From Planctomycetota bacterium (GTDB lineage Bacteria > Planctomycetota > MHYJ01 > JACQXL01 > JACQZI01), in assembly GCA_016207825.1 (NCBI GenBank), contig JACQZI010000011.1:49464-113463 (forward strand): a stretch of 64,000 nt of DNA. The letters are read 5' to 3'. A program made the position numbers and the translations under genes. Shown in pieces: positions 8,454 through 15,981 of this stretch (positions within the stretch are counted from its first letter, which is position 1; each line of letters begins with the position of its first letter). A model generated the notes under the pieces. It was not told the DNA's origin. It saw only the letters and a program-made list of their open reading frames with translations, and did no database searches.

Positions 8454-9524
8454 TTATTTATCGTTTATTATCTTATTCAACACATTTTCCAACCCGTTTT
8501 TTATCTTGAATGCTGCCTGCCGGTACTCTTCCAGTCCGCCGCCAATCGGGTCGCTGATATCCTCCCCTGAAGGATCAAGCATAAATATCTTTTCTGCCGC
8601 GGCGGGCTTCCAAGCGACCAGGGCCTTAAAATGCTCGCGGGTCATCACATAAATATAAGATGCCCCGTTTAAGAGGTCTAAGGTAACCGGCTGAGAACGG
8701 TGTTGCAAAATATCCGCCCCGTATTCTTTTAAAACCGTTACAGCTTTTTCTGAGGCGGAAATCCCGTATCCAGCGGCAATTCCTGCTGAAAGTATTTTAT
8801 AGCCTTTTCTTTCCAGTTCAGGCTCAGCTACACCCAATTTGCCGGAAAGCATCTTCCTGAATAAGCCTTCCGCCATCGGACTCCTACAGGTATTGCCCGT
8901 GCAGACGAACATGATGATCTTGGTAAGAACAGGCTGTAAGTCTTCTTTTGCGATAGAACCACCGCGGATAATTTCCCATTTATTATCCTGGGTAACCTTT
9001 ATGACCGTGGAAGAAACGCCGTAAAAGGCAGGTCCGCTGTCTATGATTATATCAAGCTTACTGCCGAAGGAATCAATAACCGGCTTGGCCTCTTTGGGAG
9101 GCGGCTGGCCGGCTAAATTAGCGCTTGGGGCAATCACCGGCACACCGCAAAACCTGATTAAATCCCGCGCAACCGGATGGCTCGGAAACCTTATCCCAAT
9201 CGTTTTATCGCTGTCATCATCCAGGACAAGCGTCAAGGGACCGGGCCAGAAAGCACGGGCTAATCGCTCTGCCGTCTCCGGCGGGTTTTTGGCTAATTTA
9301 TAAAAATCATCTATGTCGGAGATGTGATAGGTAAACGGACGGTTCATAGGGCTTTTCTTAAGCTTTCTCAAGCGCTCCACGGATTCCGGCATATCCGCAT
9401 TCACTGCAATGCCGTAAACCGTTTCCGTAGGAAAGGCGACCAGACCACCCTTACGCAAGGCGTCTGCCGCAGGTGCAAGCTCGGATTGACTGTAATTCTT
9501 GGGGTCTATTTTTATTATACGCAT
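8454..9524 (-). CDS. Fusion: threonylcarbamoyl-AMP synthase (Sua5/YrdC) + YwlE-type protein-arginine phosphatase
   Basis: Residues 1-200 are a YrdC/Sua5 domain, which makes threonylcarbamoyl-AMP for the t6A modification of tRNA: GGLVAFPTETVYGIAVNA, KKSPMNRPF, AFWPGPLTLVL, APSANLAG. Residues 203-356 are a low-molecular-weight phosphatase domain with the P-loop VCTGNTCRS (Cys208, Arg214) and the late Asp-Pro general acid (ISDPIGG). The fifth loop residue is Thr212, as in B. subtilis YwlE, where that threonine selects phosphoarginine over phosphotyrosine. There is no Shine-Dalgarno; a promoter ends about 12 bases before the ATG. The fusion partners have no known shared pathway. McsA/McsB, the protein-arginine kinase, is encoded 5 kb away. 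Confidence 0.93.
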   Translation of the reverse strand: MRIIKIDPKNYSQSELAPAADALRKGGLVAFPTETVYGIAVNADMPESVERLRKLKKSPMNRPFTYHISDIDDFYKLAKNPPETAERLARAFWPGPLTLVLDDDSDKTIGIRFPSHPVARDLIRFCGVPVIAPSANLAGQPPPKEAKPVIDSFGSKLDIIIDSGPAFYGVSSTVIKVTQDNKWEIIRGGSIAKEDLQPVLTKIIMFVCTGNTCRSPMAEGLFRKMLSGKLGVAEPELERKGYKILSAGIAAGYGISASEKAVTVLKEYGADILQHRSQPVTLDLLNGASYIYVMTREHFKALVAWKPAAAEKIFMLDPSGEDISDPIGGGLEEYRQAAFKIKNGLENVLNKIINDK

Positions 9525-9535
9525 GGTGATAATAA

Positions 9536-9564
9536 ACTATACAAAAATCAGGAAAGTTCGGCAA
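9536..9564 (-). promoter_or_regulatory. Promoter of the Sua5-YwlE gene (near-leaderless)
   Basis: Minus-strand TTGCCG (9564-9559), 17-base spacer, TATAGT (9541-9536). Transcription would begin about 5 bases before the ATG at 9524, and no Shine-Dalgarno is present, so the mRNA is probably almost leaderless. Confidence 0.55.
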
Positions 9565-9911
9565 CATTTAACGGATTTAGTTTAGGGAAAAATTAATAGC
9601 CTTGCATCACCTTAAATATCCGTAGACATCCCCTATCCCCACCCTGGTCAAATGTTAAAATAAGGGTGCAAAAAGGCTTGTTTGGGGTATAAAAAACTTC
9701 TAATTAAAGGGAATAAACGAGTTTATTCTGATGAAAGTTGCTTTCAAATCACCCTTTATATCCACCCTCCTATCCCGTTACCGAATCAATCAATCCACTG
9801 GTTTAAATCTTCTAAAACAGGGTGTTCGACTATAGTAAAGTTTTTTATAGGAAGCTATTATACAAAATCTGCTTAATTAAAATTTATCTATTGAATCGGT
9901 TTTGCTTCCTA
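9565..9911. other. Intergenic region, no gene seen
   Basis: This 347-base AT-rich spacer between the candidate selenoprotein gene and the Sua5 fusion shows no plausible gene. It holds small inverted repeats: AATAAAC-GA-GTTTATT at 9712-9727, TGAAAG-TTG-CTTTCA at 9732-9746, and a 9-base pair ATAGGAAGC (9847-9855)/GCTTCCTAT (9904-9912) that reaches the stop codon of the gene above. None is followed by a T-run on the minus strand. Confidence 0.6.
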
Positions 9912-10835
9912 TTATTTCTGCTCTTTCTTCTTCTTTTTTTCCTCTTCCTGTTTTTTCTTTTCTTGTATTTTTCGGTAGTCATCCAAGGCTTTCTTCATGG
10001 CAGTCTTCAGGGCTTTTGTATCCTTGGCTCCCGTAATCCTTAGCAGGGGGCTCTTTTCCAACTCTGTTTCTTCCGGGTCTACGATAAATATTGCTGGGGC
10101 AGAGGAAACGCCCCATTTTTGCATACGCTCAAAGGCTTCTTCATCTTCAGCTTGTTTTTTCTTTTCTTCTTCACTAAGCTCCTTTGCCTCATCAGGCTTC
10201 TTGGGCTTTTCCACTGCTTTCAACTTGACAAATACGAATTTCTCGTTGGTCTTAAGGAGCAGGCGGTCTTCTAAGGCTTTCAGCGTTTTTTCCGAACTCT
10301 TTTGCCCATCAACAAAGGCGATGAAAAGGAGTTTCTTCCCCGCGTTAGCATGCTCCACCCCCTTTTCCACGGAATCCAGCCAGCTAATTTCCTTAGAGGC
10401 ATACAACGCCAGCGCTCTTTTGATTATCTCCAGCGCTTTCCCCGGCGCGGTTTCGTTTTGCATACGGTAAAGGAAAGAATCGCGGGTGATTTCGTTCTCA
10501 TCCGGGTCAACGACAACTATTCCACCTTTTTTGGTGTATTCATCCATTTTATATTTTTCGGCTTCCTTGGGAGAGGCGTTAACCATATGGAATTCATGGG
10601 ACATTTCTATAAACTTTTCGTCGGCAAGCACACGGCTTGCTTCTTCCTGCTGGACTGCTCAGGCATCACAGGTGGAAAATATCAGGACAGGCTTGCCGTC
10701 GGATTGGGCATTTTTAACGGCATCGTCATATTTCTTTTCCCAGCTAATTTTGGGTTTTCCGGGCTTATTTTGCGCCTGCGCCACACCAACCAGCAGGCAG
10801 ATAACGAGCAATATGAGAAACATCTTTTTCCACAT
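9912..10835 (-). CDS. Two-domain thioredoxin-like exported protein, candidate selenoprotein (CxxU)
   Basis: Reading starts at ATG 10835 (MWKKMFLILL), 7 bases after AGGAGG; ATG 10841 is too close to it. A signal peptide ends near AQA. The first thioredoxin-like domain reads KPVLIFSTCDA, then an in-frame TGA at 10661-10659, then AVQQEEASRVLADEKF. The TGA falls exactly where the second Cys of CxxC is expected, giving C-D-A-U. After it the frame stays open for 249 codons, including a second thioredoxin-like domain with the cis-Pro segment SSAPAIFIVD but no CxxC, and a Lys/Glu-rich tail. A SECIS-like hairpin starts 18 bases after the TGA. If UGA is not read as selenocysteine, this is a gene broken by a single stop. 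Promoter and ribosome site are intact. Confidence 0.72.
10624..10640 (-). promoter_or_regulatory. Bacterial SECIS-like hairpin downstream of in-frame TGA
   Basis: On the coding (minus) strand GCAAGC-CGTGT-GCTTGC forms a perfect 6-pair stem with a 5-base loop containing GU. It begins 18 bases after the TGA at 10661-10659, so the loop lies 25-29 bases downstream, within the range used by known bacterial SECIS elements. Confidence 0.6.
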
Positions 10836-10868
10836 AGCCATTCCTCCTTAATGCAGTTCGTGGTTGGT

Positions 10869-10896
10869 ATTATACCTCAATTTTATTTAATGTCAA
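10869..10896 (-). promoter_or_regulatory. Promoter of the candidate selenoprotein gene
   Basis: Minus-strand TTGACA (10896-10891), 16-base spacer, TATAAT (10874-10869): both boxes match the sigma70 consensus. A good ribosome site (AAGGAGG) follows before the ATG. Confidence 0.75.
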
Positions 10897-10999
10897 TAGA
10901 AATCTTGCTAGGTTCCCTACTTTTTCTAACAGGGACTTAAATGAGACTTTGATGAGACGATTTCTTCCAGGTCTATGCGGGAAACCCCTATTTTAATAG

Positions 11000-12544
11000 T
11001 TATGCAAACCGTGAACGGTCAAGACTACGGTATTGGATGGCTTCCGAAATATGCGCGGTCGCGATATCTTCCGCCTTTTCCATATCCGCAATCGTCCGCG
11101 CCACTTTAAGTATCCTGCCATACGCCCGGGCGGATAATCCTAATTCGTCTATCGCCTGCCTCAAGAGGCTTTCCGAATCTTCGCCCAGCTTGCAATATTT
11201 CTTGATATGCCTTGTCGTCATCTGGGCATTGCAGTTAATCTTATCATTCCTAAACCTTTCAAGTTGAATCTTGCGTGTTTTGGTTACGATATTGCATATT
11301 TCGACTGATGAAGTGCCTTCGGCTTTGGAGGATAATTCACGGTAAGCTACGGACGGGACATCCAGATGTATATCAATCCTGTCCAACAGGGGTCCAGATA
11401 TCCTGGTTAGGTAGCGCTGGACCTGGTTCGGAGAACATTGGCATTCCTTTTTCGGGTCCCCGTAAAAACCACAGGGACATGGATTCATAGCCGCAACCAG
11501 CATGAATTTTGCCGGATAAGAAACAGTAGCGCTCGCCCTGCCGATGGAAATAATCCCTTCTTCCAGCGGCTGCCTCAGGCTTTCCAGAAGATTCCTGTGG
11601 AATTCAGGCAGTTCATCCAAAAAAAGGACACCGTTATGCGACAAGCTGATTTCGCCCGCCCTAGGCAATGTCCCCGAACCGCCTCCGATTAATCCCGGCT
11701 CCGAGCAAGTATGGTGTGGCGCGCGGAACGGGCGGGTAGCTATCAAGGAATTATCCGGCGGCAAAAGTCCCGCTACGCTGTGGATACGCGTGGTTTCCAA
11801 AGATTCCTGCAAAGTCAACCGCGGCAAAATAGTCGGTAACCGTTTGGCGAGCATGGTCTTTCCGCTTCCGGGAGGACCTATCATCAGGATATTGTGACCG
11901 CCTGCCGCGGAAATGGTCAAAGCACGCTTGGCATGTTCCTGCCCTTTGACATCCGAAAAATCAACTTCGTATTGATTGGACTCACTGAATATTTTATTGA
12001 TATCCATCTTTAGAGGGTTTATCTTTATCTCACGATTAAGGAATCCGACCGCCTCGGATAATTTGCCGACCGGTATGACCTCCAACCCTTCCACCACGGC
12101 GGCTTCCATGGCGTTTTCTTTGGGGAGGATTAATCCCTTTACGCCTTTTGAAGCGCATATCATTGCCATGGATAAGGCACCCTTGACTGGGCGGATTAAG
12201 CCTTCCAAAGCCAGTTCGCCGATAATCGCATACCCTTTCAGATTATCGCGCGGGATTATATCATTCGCGGAAAGGATGCCGATGGCAATAGGCAGGTCAT
12301 AAACCGGTCCTTCCTTTTTTATATCAGCCGGCGCGAGGTTAATGGTCAATTTGCTCTGCGACGGGAATTTATAGCCTGTATTGGCAAAGGCAGTGATGAT
12401 ACGGTCGCGGCTTTCCTTGACAGCAGTATCGGGGAGCCCGACTATCACAACCGATGGCATCCCGCGCCGGGCGTGGTCAACTTCTATTTCCAAAAGATGC
12501 GCTTCTATTCCCTTAACCGCAGCGGAGATTACTTTGGACAGCAT
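11000..12544 (-). CDS. comM: Mg-chelatase-like AAA+ ATPase ComM/YifB
   Basis: The 514-residue protein has the N-terminal Lon-protease-like domain (about 1-170: IEAHLLEIEVDHARRGMP, GLPDTAVKESRDRI), a central Mg-chelatase-type AAA+ domain with Walker A GPPGSGKTMLAKRL near 222 and Walker B LFLDELPEF, sensor AAMNPCPCG, and the C-terminal C-Mag domain (SARAYGRILKVARTIADM). ComM is a helicase that drives branch migration during natural transformation in Vibrio and Legionella; most bacteria carrying it are not known to be competent. It follows the M16 peptidase gene by 3 bases, so both are likely one transcript. Confidence 0.95.
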   Translation of the reverse strand: MLSKVISAAVKGIEAHLLEIEVDHARRGMPSVVIVGLPDTAVKESRDRIITAFANTGYKFPSQSKLTINLAPADIKKEGPVYDLPIAIGILSANDIIPRDNLKGYAIIGELALEGLIRPVKGALSMAMICASKGVKGLILPKENAMEAAVVEGLEVIPVGKLSEAVGFLNREIKINPLKMDINKIFSESNQYEVDFSDVKGQEHAKRALTISAAGGHNILMIGPPGSGKTMLAKRLPTILPRLTLQESLETTRIHSVAGLLPPDNSLIATRPFRAPHHTCSEPGLIGGGSGTLPRAGEISLSHNGVLFLDELPEFHRNLLESLRQPLEEGIISIGRASATVSYPAKFMLVAAMNPCPCGFYGDPKKECQCSPNQVQRYLTRISGPLLDRIDIHLDVPSVAYRELSSKAEGTSSVEICNIVTKTRKIQLERFRNDKINCNAQMTTRHIKKYCKLGEDSESLLRQAIDELGLSARAYGRILKVARTIADMEKAEDIATAHISEAIQYRSLDRSRFA

Positions 12545-12547
12545 AAA

Positions 12548-13837
12548 TTAATGTTTCGGACGTATTATGGATACCGCATGCTGCGTCTCGTCGAGGCATT
12601 CTTCCATCCGTTTAAGAACGTCTTTTAAAAGCACCCGCTTGATGTATTTCACGGTGTCGAATATCTTGATGCCGTTAAATTGATAATAAATAAAAGCCGA
12701 GGAAACGTGTTCCGGTGAATCGAACAGGCGCACGAACCGTCCTGTGGATTTGCGCTTAATCAGGTTTAAATCCCGCTTTTTGATAAGATTCTTTTTGGCG
12801 CGCTTGATTCCTTCCAAGAGTCTTGCGTAAAGCTCGTCAGGATTTTCTGCCTCACCCCCGAGCGTCGCCATGCCGTAAGTTGGGTGTATTTCATAATTAA
12901 AGCCGAAAGTCTCGTCAATTACCCCGTCGGTATAAAGGCGATTATATAATTCGGATGACTTGCCGAAGATACAATCCATCATGATATCCGTGCAGATATT
13001 CTGCATCATAAGTTTCGTCCCGGTCATGCCGGTTTTTCTATCTTTGTAGCCGATGTTTATACGCGGGCGGGCAACCGCCATTTTGATATCGGTTTTCAGG
13101 TTCCTTATTTCAGGCGGTTCTGTAACGGTCTTGCGTGCTATTTTATATCCTTCTGGAGATTTTAAGGATTTATTCTTGAAATATTTTTCAAGCTCTTTGA
13201 TGACCTTTTCCCTGTCGATATCACCGGCAAAGACGCCTATCATATTCGCCGGATGGTAGAAAGTATTATAGCAATCCTTTAAAGTCTGGGGTGTTATCGC
13301 CTGTATGCTTTCTGGAGTCCCGCCGATATCCAGACGAACCGGATGCTTATGATACAAGTTTTCGGCAAGGTTCCTGGCGATTTTCAGGTCCGGCATATCC
13401 TGATACATCCTCACTTCCTGCTCGATGATGTGTTTTTCCTTTGCTACACCCTCATCCGTAAAATACGGCTCGAAAGCAAGCTTTAAAAGAAGTTTTAGGT
13501 TCTCATCAAAATTCTCGGTCGAAGTAAAGAAATACAGGGTCATGGTATAACCAGTTGAGGCATTGTAATAGGCGCCCTGCTGGGCAAATTCTTGCATGAT
13601 ATTACCACACTCTTTATGGAACATCAAATGCTCTAAAAAATGCGCTACGCCGGAAGGAGTCTTGACCCAATCCGTATGCGCCGGTGGTTTAAACTCCAAG
13701 TCGAGCGCGCCGTATTCCACGGCAAACATCGTGCTTTTCTTGCTCAGGCCTTTTTTGGGAATAAACGCCAGGGAAAGCCCGTTAGAAAGCTTATCAAAAT
13801 AATAAGTCTCTTTTAATGCGCTGCTTGTTATTTTCAT
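12548..13837 (-). CDS. M16-family zinc peptidase (YmfH/PqqL-like)
   Basis: A 429-residue single-unit pitrilysin-family protein. The inverted zinc motif HxxEH is HFLEH at 66-70, and the downstream glutamate is in EKHIIEQEVRMYQD. Residues up to about 220 form the active half-domain (NIMQEFAQQGAYYNASTG; PVRLDIGGTPESIQAIT) and the rest the inactive partner domain. It resembles the Bacillus YmfH group rather than mitochondrial processing peptidase. A consensus promoter (TTGACA-N17-TATAAT) ends only 8 bases before the ATG and no Shine-Dalgarno is present, so translation is probably from a leaderless mRNA. It is co-transcribed with comM. Confidence 0.92.
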   Translation of the reverse strand: MKITSSALKETYYFDKLSNGLSLAFIPKKGLSKKSTMFAVEYGALDLEFKPPAHTDWVKTPSGVAHFLEHLMFHKECGNIMQEFAQQGAYYNASTGYTMTLYFFTSTENFDENLKLLLKLAFEPYFTDEGVAKEKHIIEQEVRMYQDMPDLKIARNLAENLYHKHPVRLDIGGTPESIQAITPQTLKDCYNTFYHPANMIGVFAGDIDREKVIKELEKYFKNKSLKSPEGYKIARKTVTEPPEIRNLKTDIKMAVARPRINIGYKDRKTGMTGTKLMMQNICTDIMMDCIFGKSSELYNRLYTDGVIDETFGFNYEIHPTYGMATLGGEAENPDELYARLLEGIKRAKKNLIKKRDLNLIKRKSTGRFVRLFDSPEHVSSAFIYYQFNGIKIFDTVKYIKRVLLKDVLKRMEECLDETQHAVSIIRPKH

Positions 13838-13845
13838 GGGTTTAG

Positions 13846-13874
13846 ATTATACAAGATAAAGAAGCGCCTGTCAA
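13846..13874 (-). promoter_or_regulatory. Consensus promoter giving a leaderless M16-comM mRNA
   Basis: Minus-strand TTGACA (13874-13869), exactly 17 bases, TATAAT (13851-13846). The start codon A is at 13837, 8 bases beyond the -10 box, which is where transcription normally starts. Confidence 0.8.
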
Positions 13875-13893
13875 AGATAACAAATCCTTATCC

Positions 13894-13921
13894 TTGACTT
13901 TGACCAAATTTATGGTAGAAT
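13894..13921 (+). promoter_or_regulatory. Promoter of queD
   Basis: TTGACT (13894-13899), 16-base spacer, TAGAAT (13916-13921). The ATG is at 13935 with no Shine-Dalgarno, leaving a leader of only about 6-8 bases. Confidence 0.55.
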
Positions 13922-13934
13922 TACGCCATTACTT

Positions 13935-14306
13935 ATGTACGAACTGGTAATCAAAACTAAATTCTCCTCCGCCCATCGCCTGAAACACTACAAAGGCAAA
14001 TGCGAGGAACTGCACGGGCATAATTGGGATGTGCAGGTTATCCTGGAGGGCGAGGCGCCGGATAAAATCGGCTTGCTGATTGATTTCAAGGAAGCCAAGA
14101 AGATTATCCATAAGGAAACCGAGATGCTCGACCATAAGTATCTAAACCAAATTGAATATTTTAAAACGCATAACCCGACAACCGAAAATCTCGCGCGGTT
14201 TTTATACGGGAAACTGTCCGCGGCTTTTAAGCGGCGCGGAGTAAAAGTTAAAAAGGTAGGCGTCTGGGAATCCCCCGAATGCGGGGCGTATTTTAGTGAG
14301 GAGTAG
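13935..14306 (+). CDS. queD: 6-carboxytetrahydropterin synthase / 6-pyruvoyl-tetrahydropterin synthase homologue
   Basis: The 123-residue protein has the zinc-binding histidines His14, His27 and His29 (SSAHRL; LHGHNW) and the catalytic Cys23 in KGKCEELHGHNW, spaced as in QueD. Later conserved segments are LIDFKEAK, LDHKYLN, PTTENLA and VWESPECGAYF. QueD converts dihydroneopterin triphosphate to 6-carboxytetrahydropterin for queuosine and other 7-deazaguanines. FolE, which supplies the substrate, is encoded at 56.6-57.2 kb. QueE and QueC are not in the window. Separated by about 90 bases from mcsA on the same strand. Confidence 0.93.
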   Translation: MYELVIKTKFSSAHRLKHYKGKCEELHGHNWDVQVILEGEAPDKIGLLIDFKEAKKIIHKETEMLDHKYLNQIEYFKTHNPTTENLARFLYGKLSAAFKRRGVKVKKVGVWESPECGAYFSEE

Positions 14307-14332
14307 TTATCAGTTATTCTGTTAAATCTGTT

Positions 14333-14347
14333 CCCGCCAGAGGCGGG
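14333..14347. repeat. Small palindrome CCCGCC-AGA-GGCGGG
   Basis: Perfect 6-base arms in the queD-mcsA spacer, one of many GC-rich hairpins scattered between genes of this window. Confidence 0.6.
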
Positions 14348-14398
14348 TCTGCCTTTGGCATGATAATCCCGTTGTTAAAATAACGGAGCGAATTAATT

Positions 14399-14905
14399 AT
14401 GCTATGTAAAAACTGCAATAAGCGGCCGGCAACCATCCACCTGACTGAAATAAGCCATAATAATGTAAAGCAGGAAATTCACCTGTGCGAGGAATGCGCA
14501 CAGCAAAAGGGGCTTCCTTATAAACTGCAGTTCTCGCTTTCCGAGGTCTTGAGCAGCCTCATCGAGCCCATCATGACTAAGATGGGCAAAGAAAACCTCA
14601 ATATGAAATGCCCGAATTGCGGGATAGATTACGCGACCTTCCAGAAGAAAGCCCGTTTCGGCTGCGCCAAGGATTACGAGGTCTTTAAGAAAGGCATCTC
14701 GCCGATACTGGAAAAGATACACGGCGCTACCCAGCACTATGGCAAGTTCCCGCAGGGAACCTCCGGCTCCGGAATCCTAAAGGAAAAGGAGCTACTGGAT
14801 CTCCACCGCGAACTGGAAAAACTGGTGAAAAGCGAAGAATTCGAAAAGGCGGCTGAAATACGCGATAAGATAAAGAAATTGAAAACCAGGAAGAAAACAG
14901 AATGA
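14399..14905 (+). CDS. mcsA: McsA, activator of protein-arginine kinase
   Basis: The 168-residue protein carries a first zinc module (C3, C6, C30, C33 in MLCKNC and HLCEEC), a second Cys module (MKCPNCGIDYATF, then FGCAKDY) and a C-terminal UVR motif (LHRELEKLVKSEEFEKAAEIRDKI). In B. subtilis McsA binds and activates McsB. Here the gene overlaps mcsB by 4 bases (ATGA), implying translational coupling. The usual neighbours ctsR and clpC are not adjacent. A weak ribosome site (GGAG) lies before the ATG. Confidence 0.93.
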   Translation: MLCKNCNKRPATIHLTEISHNNVKQEIHLCEECAQQKGLPYKLQFSLSEVLSSLIEPIMTKMGKENLNMKCPNCGIDYATFQKKARFGCAKDYEVFKKGISPILEKIHGATQHYGKFPQGTSGSGILKEKELLDLHRELEKLVKSEEFEKAAEIRDKIKKLKTRKKTE

Positions 14906-15981
14906 AAATAGATGATTTGATGAACAAGGTCGGCACTTGGCTGGAAGGAAAAGGCAAGGATTCCGATATCGTCATTTCCTCCCGCATCAGGCTTGCCAGA
15001 AACCTGGATAATTTCGTCTTCCTGACCCTGGCAAATGAGGAGCAGAAAAAGGAAATCGTCGGCTTCATCCATAACGCACTTGTCTCCGCCAAGATAATAC
15101 CGCCCATGCATTATTTCAGCTTCAAAGACCTTACTTCGGCAGACAAGCACCTGCTTCTGGAAAGGCATTTAATCAGCCGTGACCATGCCGAAGCGCCTAA
15201 TGGTGTGACCGGTCAAAATGGTTCCCGCGCTTTGGTTATAAACGATAAAGAGACTTCAAGCATCATGATAAACGAGGAAGACCATCTGAGAATCCAGGGT
15301 TTGAGGAGCGGTTTTCAGTTGGCCGAATTATGGGATGAAATAAACGAACTGGACAGCCGCATGGAAAAACACCTGCCTTATGCCTTTTCTTCCCAGTTCG
15401 GATATCTCACCGCTTGTCCCACTAACGTGGGAACCGGATTGCGTTTCTCTGTAATGGTCCATCTGCCGGCCCTGGTTTTGAGCAAACAGATAGAAAAAGT
15501 CTTCCAGGCATTGACCCGCGTTAAATACACGGTGCGCGGATTCCTGGGAGAAGGCTCGCAATCCATGGGAGATTTTTACCAGATATCCAACCTGGTCACT
15601 TTAGGCCGGGCGGAAAAAGATATTTTAAGCGAGATGGAAAACGTCATCCCGGAAATCATAAAATACGAACGCACCTGGAGGGAGAAACTCTTGAATGAAC
15701 AGGCAAACCAGACAAAGGACCGCATCTGGCGCGCTTACGGAATACTTAAAAACGCCTACACCATCACTTCGGGAGAGACCATGGAACTACTTTCCGCGGT
15801 AAGGATGGGAATCAATATAGGATTAATCAAGGACCTAACTATCGCCCAGGTAAACGAGATGTTTATATTTTCCCAACCGGCGCATCTGCAGAGAATCGCC
15901 GGAGAGGCACTCGGACCGGAAGAGCGGGATATTTTCAGGGCGAGTTATTTCAGGGGAAAACTAACCAAGCCTTCAAAGTGA
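14902..15981 (+). CDS. mcsB: Protein-arginine kinase McsB
   Basis: A 359-residue ATP:guanido phosphotransferase that phosphorylates protein arginines; in Firmicutes this marks proteins for ClpCP degradation. Family motifs are VISSRIRLARNL (about 24-35), the hinge RIQGLRSG, the catalytic-Cys region FGYLTACPTNVGTGLR, the nucleotide-binding TVRGFLGEGSQSMGDFYQISN, and a C-terminal segment like the Bacillus arm. Together with the YwlE-type domain fused to Sua5 at 8.5-9.5 kb the genome carries both writer and eraser of phosphoarginine. The gene ends 9 bases inside the end of the convergent polX. Confidence 0.96.
   Translation: MKIDDLMNKVGTWLEGKGKDSDIVISSRIRLARNLDNFVFLTLANEEQKKEIVGFIHNALVSAKIIPPMHYFSFKDLTSADKHLLLERHLISRDHAEAPNGVTGQNGSRALVINDKETSSIMINEEDHLRIQGLRSGFQLAELWDEINELDSRMEKHLPYAFSSQFGYLTACPTNVGTGLRFSVMVHLPALVLSKQIEKVFQALTRVKYTVRGFLGEGSQSMGDFYQISNLVTLGRAEKDILSEMENVIPEIIKYERTWREKLLNEQANQTKDRIWRAYGILKNAYTITSGETMELLSAVRMGINIGLIKDLTIAQVNEMFIFSQPAHLQRIAGEALGPEERDIFRASYFRGKLTKPSK

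Noticed and set aside
9822-9840. tRNA T-loop-like ggtgttcgac
   Set aside because: No matching acceptor stem or anticodon arm could be paired around it.
9822-10940. Several plus-strand open frames opposite the candidate selenoprotein gene
   Set aside because: They are mirror frames of the Lys/Glu-rich coding sequence and have no ribosome sites.
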